Shown here: one piece after another, positions 44,725 to 56,475 of the stretch
Layout of the letters: the number at the start of each line of letters is the position of its first letter
How positions within the stretch are numbered: the stretch's first letter is position 1
Assembly: GCA_949126835.1 (NCBI GenBank)
Contig: OX421500.1
Location: forward strand, 44,424,114-44,488,113
Length of the DNA: 64,000 nt
Direction: 5' to 3'
DNA from: Anisus vortex
Lineage: Eukaryota > Mollusca > Gastropoda > Planorbidae
Notes under the pieces: generated by a model
The model's input: only the letters and a program-made list of their open reading frames with translations
Database searches by the model: none
Told to the model about the DNA's origin: nothing
Made by a program: the position numbers and the translations under genes

Positions 44725-45996
44725 CATAGGTTCTCAACCTTTTTCGGCTCACCGCCCCCTTTTACAATTTTGTCCCTCTCGCCGCCCCCCCCCCCCCATA
44801 ACTTTCTTTTAGCGCCCACCTCCCCCCTTCCGCCCATCTAGACATATAGTTTCCGCAATTTTTGTATGCGTAGGCTACTAGACTTTTAGTGTGATTAATT
44901 ATCTTTAAAAAACTGAAAAGGAAACATATTGTAAGAATTAATAGATAAAAAAATTGCCTAAACAAAAGGTTTAAATAAATCAATATTAATGTGAATCGTT
45001 TGCCTGGTGTGTTGCTAGCAATTTGTCTATTTTTGTTTCAATTTTGGTTACAAAAGCCTTAGGTCTAATAATCAGTAATATTTGTTATATTACAAAACAT
45101 AACTTGTTCGGCATCATTATTGAATCAAATGTGGAATTTTTTTTTTTAAAGGGAGATAATTAGCCCGTTTTTTTTAAGCTAAATAAAACTGGTCCAGCGG
45201 TTAGTTCACCGGACTGTCAACCAAAAACCAACGGACAGGTCGCGGGTTCTATCCCTGCCACCGACGGATCCCTGTCGCCCTGCAGGAGTTTTGGGCCTAG
45301 TGGACGTAATAATCTTCTGTCTAGAATCTAGAAGGAACGTCTGTAAACTTATCAGATACTATTTTTTTTTTTTTCTTTTATTAAAAATAAATGACTTACA
45401 ATTTATAACTTTGACATGATCAAACTGTAAAAAGTGTTTGAAAATTATATAAATATTGTATGACTGAAGAATGTATAAGTATATTTTCAAGAATTGCAAT
45501 AACCACCCAGTTTGTATGATTTACAATAGGCCTACCGCTTAACAAAATTGTATCAGCTGACCACAATATTAAAAAAATTAAGTAAGGACATCTAGGTTAG
45601 ACTGAGATCAGAATATCATTAATATTAGCAGATGTTAGGGCGACAGTCCGGTGAACCTACCATAGGACCAGCCGGCAGCACACCATATTTGCAAAATACT
45701 AACCCCTACTTCATCGAAAAGTCACTGCGATTCCTATAATTATTATTACTATACTATTACTATATTATTCTTATTAATATAATAATATGTAGGCATACTG
45801 TTGGGGGATATCAGATATTTAGCAGCACTTGCGTTTACATCACATTTCATCCAAAAACTAATCGATTCAAATAGCTGAGGTGTTAAAATATATCAGGTAC
45901 GTTTGTACCACCCACTTGCCCTTCACCGCCACCAATCGCGCCCGGGAATGTCAGCGCCCCCCTAAAACTTCTCACCACCCCCGTTGAGAACCTATG
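44725..45996. mobile_element. hAT-type element with 8-bp duplication, carrying a nested SINE
   Basis: Begins CATAGGTTCTCAACC and ends GTTGAGAACCTATG. Flanks ATTTAAGT (44717-44724) and ATTTAAAT (45997-46004) match at 7 of 8. Both subterminal regions are rich in CGCCCCC/CACCGCC motifs. No transposase is recognised. SINE family B lies inside at 45185-45350. Confidence 0.75.
45185..45350 (+). mobile_element. Full-length SINE family B, best reference copy
   Basis: tRNA-like head with an A-box-like GGTCCAGCGGTTAGTTCACC and B box GCGGGTTCTATCCC, body TGCCACCGACGGATCC and CTGTCGCCCTGCAGG, then tail GGACGTAATAATCTTCT, a short AT-rich loop, AGAAGGAACGTCTGTAAAC. The tail arms GACGT/ACGTC and CTTCT/AGAAG pair perfectly. 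Length about 165 bp. Inserted in the hAT at 44725-45996. Confidence 0.85.
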
Positions 45997-46009
45997 ATTT
46001 AAATCATTT

Positions 46010-47578
46010 TAATGTTTTCAATTAAATGCGGATTTAACCAACAATCTCGCTCTCTTATTCTTTATCGCTCCCCGTTGAGCATAAGGCAGAAACATAGTTC
46101 CGCCAGGCCTCCCTATCCTGGGCAGCCATCTGATTTCATGCCATGTTTTGTTGGTGGCCTTTGTTTCCTCGTCCATTGGATTGTCCTCCTCCACGTTCCC
46201 ATTGGTCTTCCTCTTCGCCTTTTTCCTGATGGTGTCCATTTCAATGCGCTGCTTGGGAGCCTCTTTTTATCCATGACCCAGCCATATCCATCTTCTTGTC
46301 TTGATTTCTTCAATGATGAAGTTTATTCCAGTTCTCTTGCGAACTTCACTGTTGGAGATGTGGTTTTTCCCAGTTAATCTTTAGTATGCGTCGGAGACAT
46401 CTTCCTTCAAACCCTCTGAGGCGGCTTTCGATTTTGGTTTTGGTCTTCCAGGTCTCTGCAGCCTAGAGACGGTCTGAGCGTACATTTGACTTGTATAGTT
46501 TCAGTTTTGTTCTTAGTTGCAGAGAGGATGACTTCCATATTTTTCCCAAAAGGTTGATGGCACGAGCTGCCATAGCTAGTCTGGTGAAGTTTTCCATTAG
46601 CTGAGATGTAGCTGCCAAGGTATTTAAAGTTTTCAATCTCTTCTATTTCTACACCATTGGCATTTGTCTTTTGAAAGCTTCTTGTCTTTATGAGTTTGGT
46701 TTTGCCGGAGTTGATCTTTAGACCAACAGTTTGGCTATTTTATTTTGTTATACTCTTGTTGTCTTCTCCTGGATATCTGGTTGAGAGTGAGAGAGCAGAG
46801 CTATGTCATCTGCAAAATCGCAGTCTTCTAGATAGGAAGTTAGTCCCCATACTAGGCCTCGAGGTTTGTCTGCAGTAGCTCTCCTCATGACCCAGTCCAT
46901 TACTATTAAGAAGATAACAGGTGAGATCACACATCCTTGTCGGACACCTGTCTTCACTTGAAACCATTCACTCTGTTGGTTTTCATAACGTACACAGCAC
47001 TGGTTACCAGTATAGATGTCTTTCAGGATGTTAATGACTTTGCCTGGGAATCCATATGATTCCAAAATTGTCCATAGCGTTGGGAGGTGGATGCTATCGA
47101 AAGCCTTTTCAAAATCTATGTAGTTGATGTACAAAGAGGAGTTCCATTCCAATTACTATTCCACTATGGTACGCAGGACAAAGATTTGATCACTGCATGA
47201 TCTTCCAGCTCTGAAACCAGCTTGTTCTTCACGTAGGACTCTCTCTATTCCTGTTCTCATTCTCATCAGTAGGATTAAACAAAAGATTTTTCCTGTTGCA
47301 GACAATAGGTTTATGCCTCTCCAATTCTCACATAGGGTTAGGTCGCCTTTCTTGGGAACTTTGACAATAATCCCTCTTTTCCATGAGATAGGTACATGTT
47401 CTTTGTCCCATATTTTATTAAAGAGTCCTACCAGTGTTCTTGCACACAGTGTTGGGCTGGACTTGAGCATGTCTGCCGTAACTCTATCCTCCCCTGGCGC
47501 CTTGTTTCCTTTGGTCTGTTTGATGGCTTCTACTTTTTCTTGTTCCATTATTGGCCCTTTTGACACTTTGATCTAAAA
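46010..47578 (-). pseudogene. RTE-like non-LTR retrotransposon pseudogene
   Basis: On the minus strand: KQTKGNKAPGEDRVTADMLK, ISWKRGIIVKVPKKGD, NWRGINLLSATGKIF, EEQAGFRAGRSCSDQIF, then two in-frame stops (TAG TAA at about 47158-47153), then WNSSLYINYIDFEKAFDSI, TGVRQGCVISPVIF and the catalytic box in DCDFADDIALLSHSQ. A C-terminal region follows in shifted frames at about 46018-46313 (ALKWTPSGKRRRGRPMGTW, TWHEIRWLPRIGRPGG). The stops and frameshifts make it dead. The RTE-like assignment is from recall of the motifs, and the clade is uncertain. Confidence 0.85.
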
Positions 47579-47754
47579 ACCAGCAATCAGTAGCCTATAA
47601 TTTTACTACAATGTTTGCCAAAAATTATCTATTAGTAAATTAACCAAGAAAAAGTCTTGTAAAAAAAAAAATACATACATTTAAGTAACATTTTTTTTAT
47701 GCAACAATACTTTACTATTTGAAAATTAAACAGTCAATACATTATCATCTTTCT

Positions 47755-48020
47755 TAATTATACAACATATTACTCTGACGAGCCAACTTTTTGCAGAAGA
47801 TCTTCGTTGGCAAGCACACATGTGTTAAACTATTCACATGTGAGATTTTTCAAGTAGTACTTTGTAAGAATGCCCTTTACAGAGTTAACAGAGAGTGTTT
47901 GTTTCCTTTGTCCTTTGAGCGTTTATCAATGAGATAACACTCTTTCCACATTACCATTATGTCCAGGGACACAGAAATACAAGTTCACACATTTTTTGTA
48001 ACTCTGAAAAGCAACTTGCA
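47755..48020 (-). pseudogene. hAT transposase C-terminal relic
   Basis: The minus strand reads PGHNGNVERVLSH, two stops, then TLKGQRKQTLSVNSVKGIL and, after another stop, ANEDLLQKVGSSE. This matches the SNxxVERVFS...LxVExVKxxL pattern of the hAT C-terminal dimerisation region. No inverted ends were found around it. Confidence 0.6.
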
Positions 48021-50660
48021 TTTGGGAAATTGAAAACATTAAAAAAAAAAAAAAGCAACTCAACTGCAATTATTAACGTAACAACACATTAGATATCACA
48101 GTCTAAGAGGCTTAATTCATTACATTTCTTGCTAAATACTACAGTGTTTTGCTTTACCCGACCCAGCCACTAATTAACAGTAAATAAGAAAATAAAAGTG
48201 CACTAATGATTTTTAAAACCTTTGGCGAACAAAAGCCGGACATTTTAAGTTTTTTTTTTAGCTTTGCCTGCCGGACGGAGGACACGTGTATTTAAAAACT
48301 CTTTTTTTTTTTTTAAACTCTTTTGCGTTTTGTGAGTGCCTCACTGTCTGAATCAGCTGTTTCTTAGTGAAAGCACCTCAGATTCAAACGAGCGCACTAC
48401 TTCAAAGGACATTTTATTTTGTCGAACTACTTCTCTTCAGGTGTTTACAATAGACGCAAGTTTACAGTTGGCTATACATTATAATAATAGAGCTTATACA
48501 CACTAGACAGGGGAGTTCTGGTTGACTGCACAAAAATACCTCTCTCAAATAAAATTTCTCGATACTCGATGATTAAGCCTACTAGACTTTATAATACTAT
48601 AACTGACATAAGTCTTATTGAGGTCTGACCTTTTGTGTTGTCAAGTTGTCAATGCATTCAGCAGAAAAGCCTTATAATAGTTTCATTGTTTAACAAATTT
48701 ACTTATTGAAATCTGCTCGAAGTCATCATTAGTTTCATCAAAATTTAAAAATATTAGAATAGCCTAATGCATGCGTTTTAATAACATAACATTATCTTGA
48801 GTTTAGAGTTTTACATTTGACCCTTCTAAAGAAATATTTTTTAAAATACCACAACGAGAATATTATGCAATTTTTAAACGTTTTATGGTAGACTATATCC
48901 TAGTCTTATAATATGGTCACACATTATATCTCTCCATAACCTGCATTTGTATATAAAAATAAAGTAAAAGCCTTTTTCTATTTAAGTAAAGGCATATGGG
49001 CGGCATGGGCTATAGATTAAGTACTTTGTCAATTTCCGTGGGCCCAGCATAGGCTGCTTAGGAATTGTGTGGCATTTACCTACTCCGCAGAGCGAAATCA
49101 TTTTCAAAACAATTAACTTTCAAATTCAAAGCATTATAAATTATCAAGTAGGCAAAATATAAAGGATCAAAGCATAATGTATGCTTTATTCAGAGAATAA
49201 ACATAGCCTATATATTAGTCTAGTCACTAACTTTTTCTTTTTTCGTACTTTTATTTGTATCTATTCATATGGTCCAATATATTTTTTAATCATTAAATTT
49301 AAATGAAATTTAAGATAATAACTTTTTTTTAATTAGGGGAGAGTAGTAGGATAAATATGCCAACAAATTTCAAATTTCATACAAATTGGTGTTTTACAAA
49401 AGAAGCAGATGTATTGGTACATAACAATTTCTTTTGTGTTGTCTCCCTTTCCTCAGTGCCGTGAGCAAGTGATTTATTCTTTATTTTCATTTATTCTTAA
49501 TTTATTTATTTTTTTGCGAGATAGTTAATCTATCCATGACTATATTTATAACAGTGATGACTTAAAAATACTACAACAACCTTTATTGGGAAAAACTTAA
49601 TTATGCCCCCATTCAAATTTGTCCCCAAATATTTCTGTGTTACCCTCTTGTCACGACTCTTGTGTGAAAAAAACTCATACAGCTATTCTGAGCTATTCTA
49701 TAATTAGAACAATATGGCAGACACAAGAGCGAGTTTTCTTTTTTTGAAGATGTCAAAACAGTTTATCGCGCTTGTTTACAAAATGTTTGAAGTTATTTGA
49801 AATCATGAAATGTCAGAAACTAAATTTAAACTGGGCCAAGTTCTAGGTAAGTCATTTTTTTTTTGTAAATTAATCTGATATTTACGATATTAAAGCCTTT
49901 AATAAAGGTTATGTTTTATTGTTTATGATTTTACAGCATGCAAACATACAATTTTTATTATATATTGAAAAGGCCTATGCCGTATGCCCTATGCTATGGC
50001 CATGGCTATACCGACTATACGAATAGGCCTATGGCTATAGGTTATAGGCTATAACTATAGTATATAGTATATTATATAGCTAATTAAATGTAGGCCTACT
50101 ACTACTGTCAATACTATTTAAATTTAACTATTAACTTAATTTAAAGTAACTTATATTCAATACAAATAGGCTACAATAGTTACAATACATTAGGATAGTA
50201 GGCTTTGAATAGGCCCATGCAGCGGCCATGCCCATAAAAAATAGTCCATAGCCCCACTTAAAACTTAGAATTCAAATAGAATCTTTTTCAGTAGCCTAGT
50301 CCTAGTGAATTACCGAAAAATGAAATATTACTCGCTCAACAATGGCATGAATTGTAGGCCAATTTTATTATTTTATTTTACGAGATAGACTCTACCTATT
50401 AATATTAATAGTCCTATTTAATAGGCTATTATAATTATAGTAGTTTAATATAAAGCAAAACAATCAATGCCTGTCAATGGCATTTCAGAATTAAATAATT
50501 ATAAAATTATAATAAACTGTATAAAAACTGTATCAAAAAATGCTAATTAGATCTAGATATAGTAACTAGGTTACTATAGGCCCAATTACTCATAAAATAC
50601 AGAATATAGTTTACATAGAGATGAGGTGGGCTCCTCACAATTCAAATTAAAATCTTACGT
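48021..50660. other. Long AT-rich intergenic region, no confirmed gene
   Basis: Mostly AT-rich unique-looking sequence. Around 49970-50250 it is dense in short TAGGCCTA, CTATAGGC and related palindromic words. The only gene-like signal is the possible first exon at 49713-49846, listed separately. Confidence 0.4.
49713..49846 (+). other. Possible 5' exon of an unidentified gene
   Basis: AATATGGCAGAC at about 49710 resembles a start context (28-codon frame), and a second ATG at 49810 begins MSETKFKLGQVL and runs into a strong donor (CTAG, then GTAAGT at 49847). If real, the next exon must be downstream with phase 1; I could not identify it. Confidence 0.2.
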
Positions 50661-50664
50661 TTTC

Positions 50665-50885
50665 TTTATTTAGTTCAACATAATTCACACAAGTCTAATA
50701 TGTCATTTATATTTGGTATCATTTATTTAGTTCAACATAATTCACACAAGTCTAATATGTCATTTATATTTGGTATCATTTATTTAGTTCAACATAATTC
50801 ACACAAGTCTAATATGTCATTTATATTTGGTATCATTTATTTAGTTCAACATAATTCACACAAGTCTAATGTCATTTATATTTGG
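50665..50885. repeat. 58-bp minisatellite, about 4 copies
   Basis: Units contain AGTTCAACATAATTCACAC and TGTCATTTATATTTGGTATC. The last copy lacks an ATA. Confidence 0.92.
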
Positions 50886-51627
50886 TATCATTAAAAAAAA
50901 AATGGCTTTTTCTTTTCGCGAGCCAACCATCCACCTTATAAGGCCTTGTATTCGTTATCTCGTGCAACAGGTAAAGTAGGTCAAAACTCGTGCTACTCAA
51001 GGGGTGCAGTTCCTGACCCAAATTATTGTGTCGCGAGAGAGGGAGGGAGAGAAATATAGAGGGAGTGGAGATTTGAGTTTTGCCTAGCTTGTCTTTTATG
51101 ACAGGGGGTGGGAGGGAGGGGAATGGTTGTTTGTGCAAATTTTGTTGATATGGCTCGTCACACGCTCAGAGAAGCAGGGGACAGCACACACACATACTTG
51201 GGTCCCATAATCCAACAGTGACCTTGCCATGGCTGAGTGCGCGCGCTTAGATGTCGCGCTTCCATTGGGTACGTGCAGACGACATACTGCAGGGCTTGAT
51301 TGCTTAGTGCATAAACTGTTTTTATATGGCATTCTTACATTTTAGCAAAGTTTTCATTTTATTTACTGCAGCATATACTTGAGGAATGACAGAGCGAGAG
51401 AAAGAGAGAGCGCACGAGAGGGGGGGGGGGGCTGTATAATGAAGAGAAAATGGTAGGGATAGAAATAAATAAACAAGTTTCTTATAGAAATGGTGTTTAA
51501 CCTGTTTGTTGTTGGGCCTACGATAAATAGAGTAATGGCTACTACACTAGATCTAGTTTTAGCATGGCCTAGGCAAACTTCGTCAATAATCCAGAGAATT
51601 TATTTTAAGGGTCAATGTTTTTATATG
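50886..51627. other. Intergenic stretch with locally raised GC
   Basis: Around 51000-51300 the sequence is richer in GC and CG dinucleotides than its neighbours, with GAGA-rich and GGGGGG tracts (51385-51431). No start codon, donor or protein-like frame stands out; it could be a regulatory or promoter region. Confidence 0.3.
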
Positions 51628-51895
51628 GGGCACGGTAGCCGACCGGCAGCGCGATAGACTAGCGAGCGAAGGTCTTGGGTTCGAATCCTGGTGCAGGCTA
51701 GGATTTTTTTTCCGGGTCCGGAGACTGTCCCTGAGTCTACCCAGCTCTGATGGGTACCTGACCTTAGTTGGGGTAGAGGAAAGGCGGCTGTGCATAGTGC
51801 TGGCCACACAACCACCTAGTATGCAGCGAAACTGGTGAACGCTGCTTCATCGGACCTATGGATCAATTCGGTCCGACGGGTACTTTACTTACTTA
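51628..51895 (+). mobile_element. Full-length SINE family A, best reference copy
   Basis: About 265 bp. tRNA-like head GGGGCACGGTAGCCGACCGG with B box GGTTCGAATCC (exact consensus), then the body: GTCCCTGAGTCTACCCAG, CTGATGGGTACCTGAC, GGCGGCTGTGCATAGTGCTG, AACGCTGCTTCATCGG, GATCAATTCGGTCCGACGGG, ending in TACTTTACTTACTTAC. At least 13 other copies occur in the window in both orientations. Confidence 0.92.
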
Positions 51896-51974
51896 CTATG
51901 TATGTATTTATTTCATTAATTTTTTAATTAATTATGAATTAATTAATGAGGCACTGTCATTTAGTCTAAATTCC

Positions 51975-52105
51975 ATTTAGTTCACCCGACAACCCGGGTT
52001 CTAGCCCAGCCGCAGACCAATTCCTGGCGCCCTCCAGGTGTTTTGGTCCCAGTGGACGTAATAATCTTCTATCTAGCTAGCAGTAACGTCTGTAAATAAG
52101 AAGAA
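51975..52105 (+). mobile_element. SINE family B copy
   Basis: AGTTCACCCGACAACCCGGG, GGTTCTAGCCC B box, CGCCCTCCAGGTG, GGACGTAATAATCTTCTATC, AACGTCTGTAAAT. The inner hairpin arm is altered, but the outer GACGT/ACGTC arms are intact. Confidence 0.75.
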
Positions 52106-53480
52106 GTTTCTACTTACTACAACCTTGATTAAAACTTAACTCAATTAATTTAGGCCGCTTTGGATATTAAAGCGACACATTTTTCTGGTGGTTTAAAGGA
52201 ATTGGCGTCCGATATAATATTTACTGGAAGAAAAAAGGGGAGGGGTTACAGCGTTTCTATTGTTTTAAAAATTCTGATGTTGATGGGGGAGGATATTACA
52301 AAAGTAAAAAAAATAAATACCTGTACTACCGCCCATACCTATAAAATAGCTGTCATGTTTTTTTTTAACTCTTCTGAGTAATAAACAGCTTCTTCCACTA
52401 TATTTATGTGCATGCCTGGATGACTTCAAGCCACGACGACCGTCCATCAAAGTGGACAATTGGCACAGTGGTTAGCCGGTCGTGCCAATAGCGTCCACAT
52501 GGTCTAGTAGCCTACTTTCAGTTGGGTGTTGAGGCGTTGAAATGCGTGTCGTAGTTTTGTTTCATTTAAATGTATGGCTTATGCTCCTTCATTTCTAGTC
52601 TTGCCCCCCCCCCCTCCCCGGGCCACCACCCACCGTCTCTATAGTTTTCCAAAACAGCTGACAGCAAGGTTGAGCCAACTACCCAAAACTCCCTGGTCAA
52701 ACGGGGGAAGATTCGAACTCTAAACCCTTGCCATCAAACTTTTTGGTTCTGACACTCTCTAACGGACATATTTTGAGCGATTTCTGTCTTAGCGATTTTT
52801 GTTGATGTAGCGATTTCTTTGGAGTAGCGTTGTTTTCTTTGTCATTAATCCAGCGCACATGTATGTGTAAAACTAAAAAAAAAGGAAACCGGTTTGGAAG
52901 GAGGGTGCCTGGGGGTGGGGGTGGGTATGAAATTGTAGTCAATCGATTGTTCTATTGATTAGCTGGCTCAATCAGGTCACGTGTTATCCCGTCATATTGA
53001 TTCTGTGTGATTGCAGCTGCTGGTGAATTATTACAAGGAGATGTATCTCCCCTAGCAACCAGTGGTCGTTCTATGGTGTGTGTGTGACCGTGCATACAAC
53101 TTGCACATACAAGACAACAGAACCTATAAATGCTGATATTCATGTAATTATGACAATAGAAACAACACAGATTAAGTTATCCTGGCCAATTCAAGACTAC
53201 CGACTACTGTTTATGTGACGCATACAGGAATTGAATTCCCGTTCAAAGTTGAACAAACAATATCTTTTAGTGGAAATTTTACAGGGACCATTGCTAGCAA
53301 CCCCACTTGACTTATCCTCTCTTTGTCTCTCTCTCTCTCTCTCTGACTTTCTCTCTCCCTTTCCTATCTCTCTCTCTCTTTGACTTACTCTCTTTTTTCT
53401 CTCTCTCTCTGCATCTCTGTCTCCAATCAATCTGCTCGTATCAATCTCTAGATTTCAATCAATGTAGATCTATCTATCCA
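52106..53480. other. Intergenic sequence, nothing firmly recognised
   Basis: A frame at about 52160-52380 is open but matches no family I know. GGCACAGTGGTTAGCCGGTC at about 52460 may be an isolated tRNA-like SINE head. CT-rich microsatellite occurs at 53320-53420. Confidence 0.35.
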
Positions 53481-53483
53481 CAT

Positions 53484-54860
53484 ACCTTCCTACAAATCTA
53501 GCAATCTATCTATCTGCCTATCAATCTATCTATCTGCCTATCAATCTATCTATCTGCCTATCAATCTATCTATCTGCCTAGCAATCTATTTATCTGCCTA
53601 GCAATCTATCTATCTGCCTAGCAATCTATCTATCTGCCTAGCAATCTATCTATCTGCCTATCAATCTGCCCGTCTGCCTATCAATCTATCTATCTGCCTA
53701 TCAATCTGCCCGTCTGCCTAGCAATCTATCTATCTGCCTAGCAATCTGCCCGTCTGCCTAGCAATCTATCTATCTGCCTAGCAATCTATCTATCTGCCTA
53801 TCAATCTGCCCGTCTGCCTAGCAATCTATCTATCTGCCTAGCAATATATCTATCTGCCTATCAATCTATCTATCTGCCTAGCAATCTATCTATCTGCCTA
53901 TCAATCTATCTATCTGCCTAGCAATCTATCGATCTGCCTAGCAATCTATCTATCTGCCTAGCAATCTATCTATCTGCCTAGCAATCTATCTATCTGCCTA
54001 GCAATCTATCTATCTGCCTAGCAATCTATCTATCTGCCTAGCAATCTGCCCGTCTGCCTATCAATCTATCTATCTGCCTATCAATCTGCCCGTCTGCCTA
54101 GCAATCTATCTATCTGCCTAGCAATCTGCCCGTCTGCCTAGCAATCTATCTATCTGCCTAGCAATCTATCTATCTGCCTATCAATCTGCCCGTCTGCCTA
54201 GCAATCTATCTATCTGCCTAGCAATCTATCTATCTGCATATCAATCTATCTATCTGCCTAGCAATCTATCTATCTGCCTATCAATCTATATATCTGCCTA
54301 TCAATCTATCGATCTGCCTAGCAATCTATCTATCTGCCTAGCAATCTATCTATCTGCCTAGCAATCTATCTATCTGCCTAGCAATCTATCTATCTGCCTA
54401 GCAATCTATCTATCTGCCTAGCAATCTATCTATCTGCCTAGCAATCTGCCCGTATGCCTATCAATCTATCTATCTGCCTATCAATCTGCCCGTCTGCCTA
54501 TCAATCTATCTGCCTATCAATCTATCTATCTGCCTATCAATCTATCTATCTGCCTAGCAATCTATCTATCTGCCTAGCAATCTATCTATCTGCCTAGCAA
54601 TCTATCTATCTGCCTATCAATCTGCCCGTCTGCCTAGCAATCTATCTATCTGCCTAGCAATCTATCTATCTGCCTATCAATCTGCCCGTCTGCCTATCAA
54701 TCTATCTATCTGCCTAGCAATCTATCTATCTGCCTATCAATCTGCCCGTCTGCCTATCAATCTATCTATCTGCCTATCAATCTGCCCGTCTGCCTATCAA
54801 TCTATCTATCTGCCTATCAATCTGCCCGTCTGCCTGTATCTATCTCTATCTATCTAGATC
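53484..54860. repeat. 20-bp minisatellite, about 66 copies
   Basis: Unit CTATCTATCTGCCTAGCAAT with two main variable sites: CTAGC/CTATC and CTATCTAT/CTGCCCGT. The 20-bp register is kept over nearly the whole array, with one 16-bp unit near 54506. The array appears to have grown from a TATC microsatellite. Confidence 0.97.
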
Positions 54861-54899
54861 GATCTGTGCACGGGCGGCACACCTCCGTACAACTGGACT

Positions 54900-55211
54900 C
54901 ACATGCCGCTCACTGCCTCTCTCACGTGCTGGCTACTCACATCCCCCCCCCACTCCACCCTTCCAACCGTGACATCCAGTGTCTCGCACACACACGAGCG
55001 TGAGTGCCCAACCATACAACTGGACAATTTTTTCATTCACTTATTTATACTCCGTTTCCCCCCTCCCCTCCTCTCTTTCCCGTCGCGATCTACAAGCGCG
55101 CGACACCAGTGGCAGCAGCGTTGACTTGGTTTGTTTAGAGAGTATAGTAGTTATTAGCAGTGAAGATTTAATCAAGTCTCTTTTATACTATTTCGCTGAC
55201 CACGTCCAGGG
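54900..55211 (+). other. Possible exon or 5' UTR of an unidentified gene
   Basis: A GC-richer segment ends in a plus-strand frame, SIVVISSEDLIKSLLYYFAD then HVQGFPINQ, directly before a consensus donor (CAG, then GTAAGA at 55212). I recognise no family and no partner exon downstream. Confidence 0.2.
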
Positions 55212-55639
55212 TTTCCCTATTAATCAGGTAAGAATTCATTCATCTTTCTAACTTTTGGGAGTTTAGTCGTTGCATAGATATTTTATTTTTGCTGAGTGGA
55301 CAGTTTGAAATGGTATCTTTTTGTATTTTTGTTCTCCCTCTCTTTCACTTTCTTTCTCTCTCTTTCTCTCTCTTTCTCTCTTTCTGTTTCAAGTACATTT
55401 TTCTGGAGTTTGGTTGCATAATTCTCTAGGTAGCGGTTCCCCCAGTAGTAGTTCTCTCTGGAATCGATCGGGCGGATGTGCGGTCGATGTATCGGCGGAA
55501 GGATCTTTTTTCAAAATGTGATTTGAGTTGGTCTATAAATAACGCTGATGTAATGTGTTGTTACAGGTGGCCTAGAAGAATGAGACATTGCATGCTGGGG
55601 CAGATTTTTTATTATTTATTTTTTAACATTGTTATCTGG

Positions 55640-56032
55640 GATAGGCAGTAGAAATGTTACTGGAGGCAGTAGAAATGTGGTTTCTAAGAAGGATGATGAG
55701 AATATCATGGACTGAAAAGAAATCTAATGCAGAAGTGTTGAAAACAGCATGTACCTCAAAGGAACTCATTAACACCATTAGGAATAGACAGATGAAATTT
55801 CTAGGACACATCTATAGGAAAAATGGTATAGAAAGACTGGCTTTGTGTGGGAAAATATCTGGTAAGAGAGACAGAGGAAGACAAAGACTAACATATGTAG
55901 AAAGCCTGAACGAATGGGCCACGAACAACAACATAAGTAATAATAACTTTCTGCAAAAAGCTAACAACAGGAAAGAATGGAGAGTCATGACCGCCGATGT
56001 CTGTTCCAGACCTGGCACGTAAAGAAGAAGAA
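55640..56032 (+). mobile_element. LINE 3' end with AAG tail
   Basis: Frame 55654-56022 reads WFLRRMMRISWTEKKSNAEV, LINTIRNRQMKFLGHIYRK, GKRDRGRQRLTYVESLNEW, ending WRVMTADVCSRPGT and a stop, followed by AAAGAAGAAGAAGA. This is the typical C-terminal region of a non-LTR retrotransposon with a short 3' repeat. It is 5'-truncated but the remaining frame is intact, so it is probably young. Confidence 0.8.
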
Positions 56033-56284
56033 GATCTGGGATAGGAGAGGCAAGAACTCTGGGATAGGAATAGATACTTGAAGAGAAAAGGGGTTTTAAA
56101 ATAGAAAGTTCAAAGGGACACCACTTCTAACCGACGCTGGTCAAAGTAATAATTGTCGACCCTTTGGTGGGTAACAGTTGAAAATATTGTTTTCCCACCT
56201 TTTCCAAAGGTTGAATAGAAACTGTTGCTGTACGTTTATTAATAGCTTGATTAGTCGTTTATCCAACACGGGTAGGGAGGGGGG

Positions 56285-56475
56285 GGGGTGGTCGATGGGC
56301 ATCGCGTTCGGGTGGCGTACAAAAGGTCCTGGGTTCGAATCCTGATGGGTACCAGACTTAAGTTGGGGGTAAAGTAAAGGCGGCTAGGCATTGTACTGAC
56401 CACACAATCCGTACAAACTAGTGAACGCTGCTTCACCGGCCCAATGGATCAAGTAGGCCCGAAGGGATACTTGAC
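56285..56475 (+). mobile_element. SINE family A with internal deletion
   Basis: GGTCCTGGGTTCGAATCCTG is followed immediately by ATGGGTACCAGACTTAAGTT, so the GTCCCTGAGTCTACCC segment is missing. It ends GGCCCGAAGGGATACTTGAC. Confidence 0.8.

Noticed and set aside
46012..46377. Plus-strand frame of 121 codons
   Set aside because: It is the opposite strand of the RTE-like LINE C-terminal region.
51628..51700. tRNA gene
   Set aside because: The B box is present but the sequence belongs to a SINE repeated at least 14 times, and no full cloverleaf with an acceptor stem is apparent.
52160..52381. A 73-codon plus-strand frame as an exon
   Set aside because: No family resemblance, no good donor, and its possible acceptor is not in phase with the candidate exon at 49810-49846.
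53484..54860. CRISPR-like array
   Set aside because: Units are contiguous without unique spacers, and the window is clearly animal nuclear DNA.
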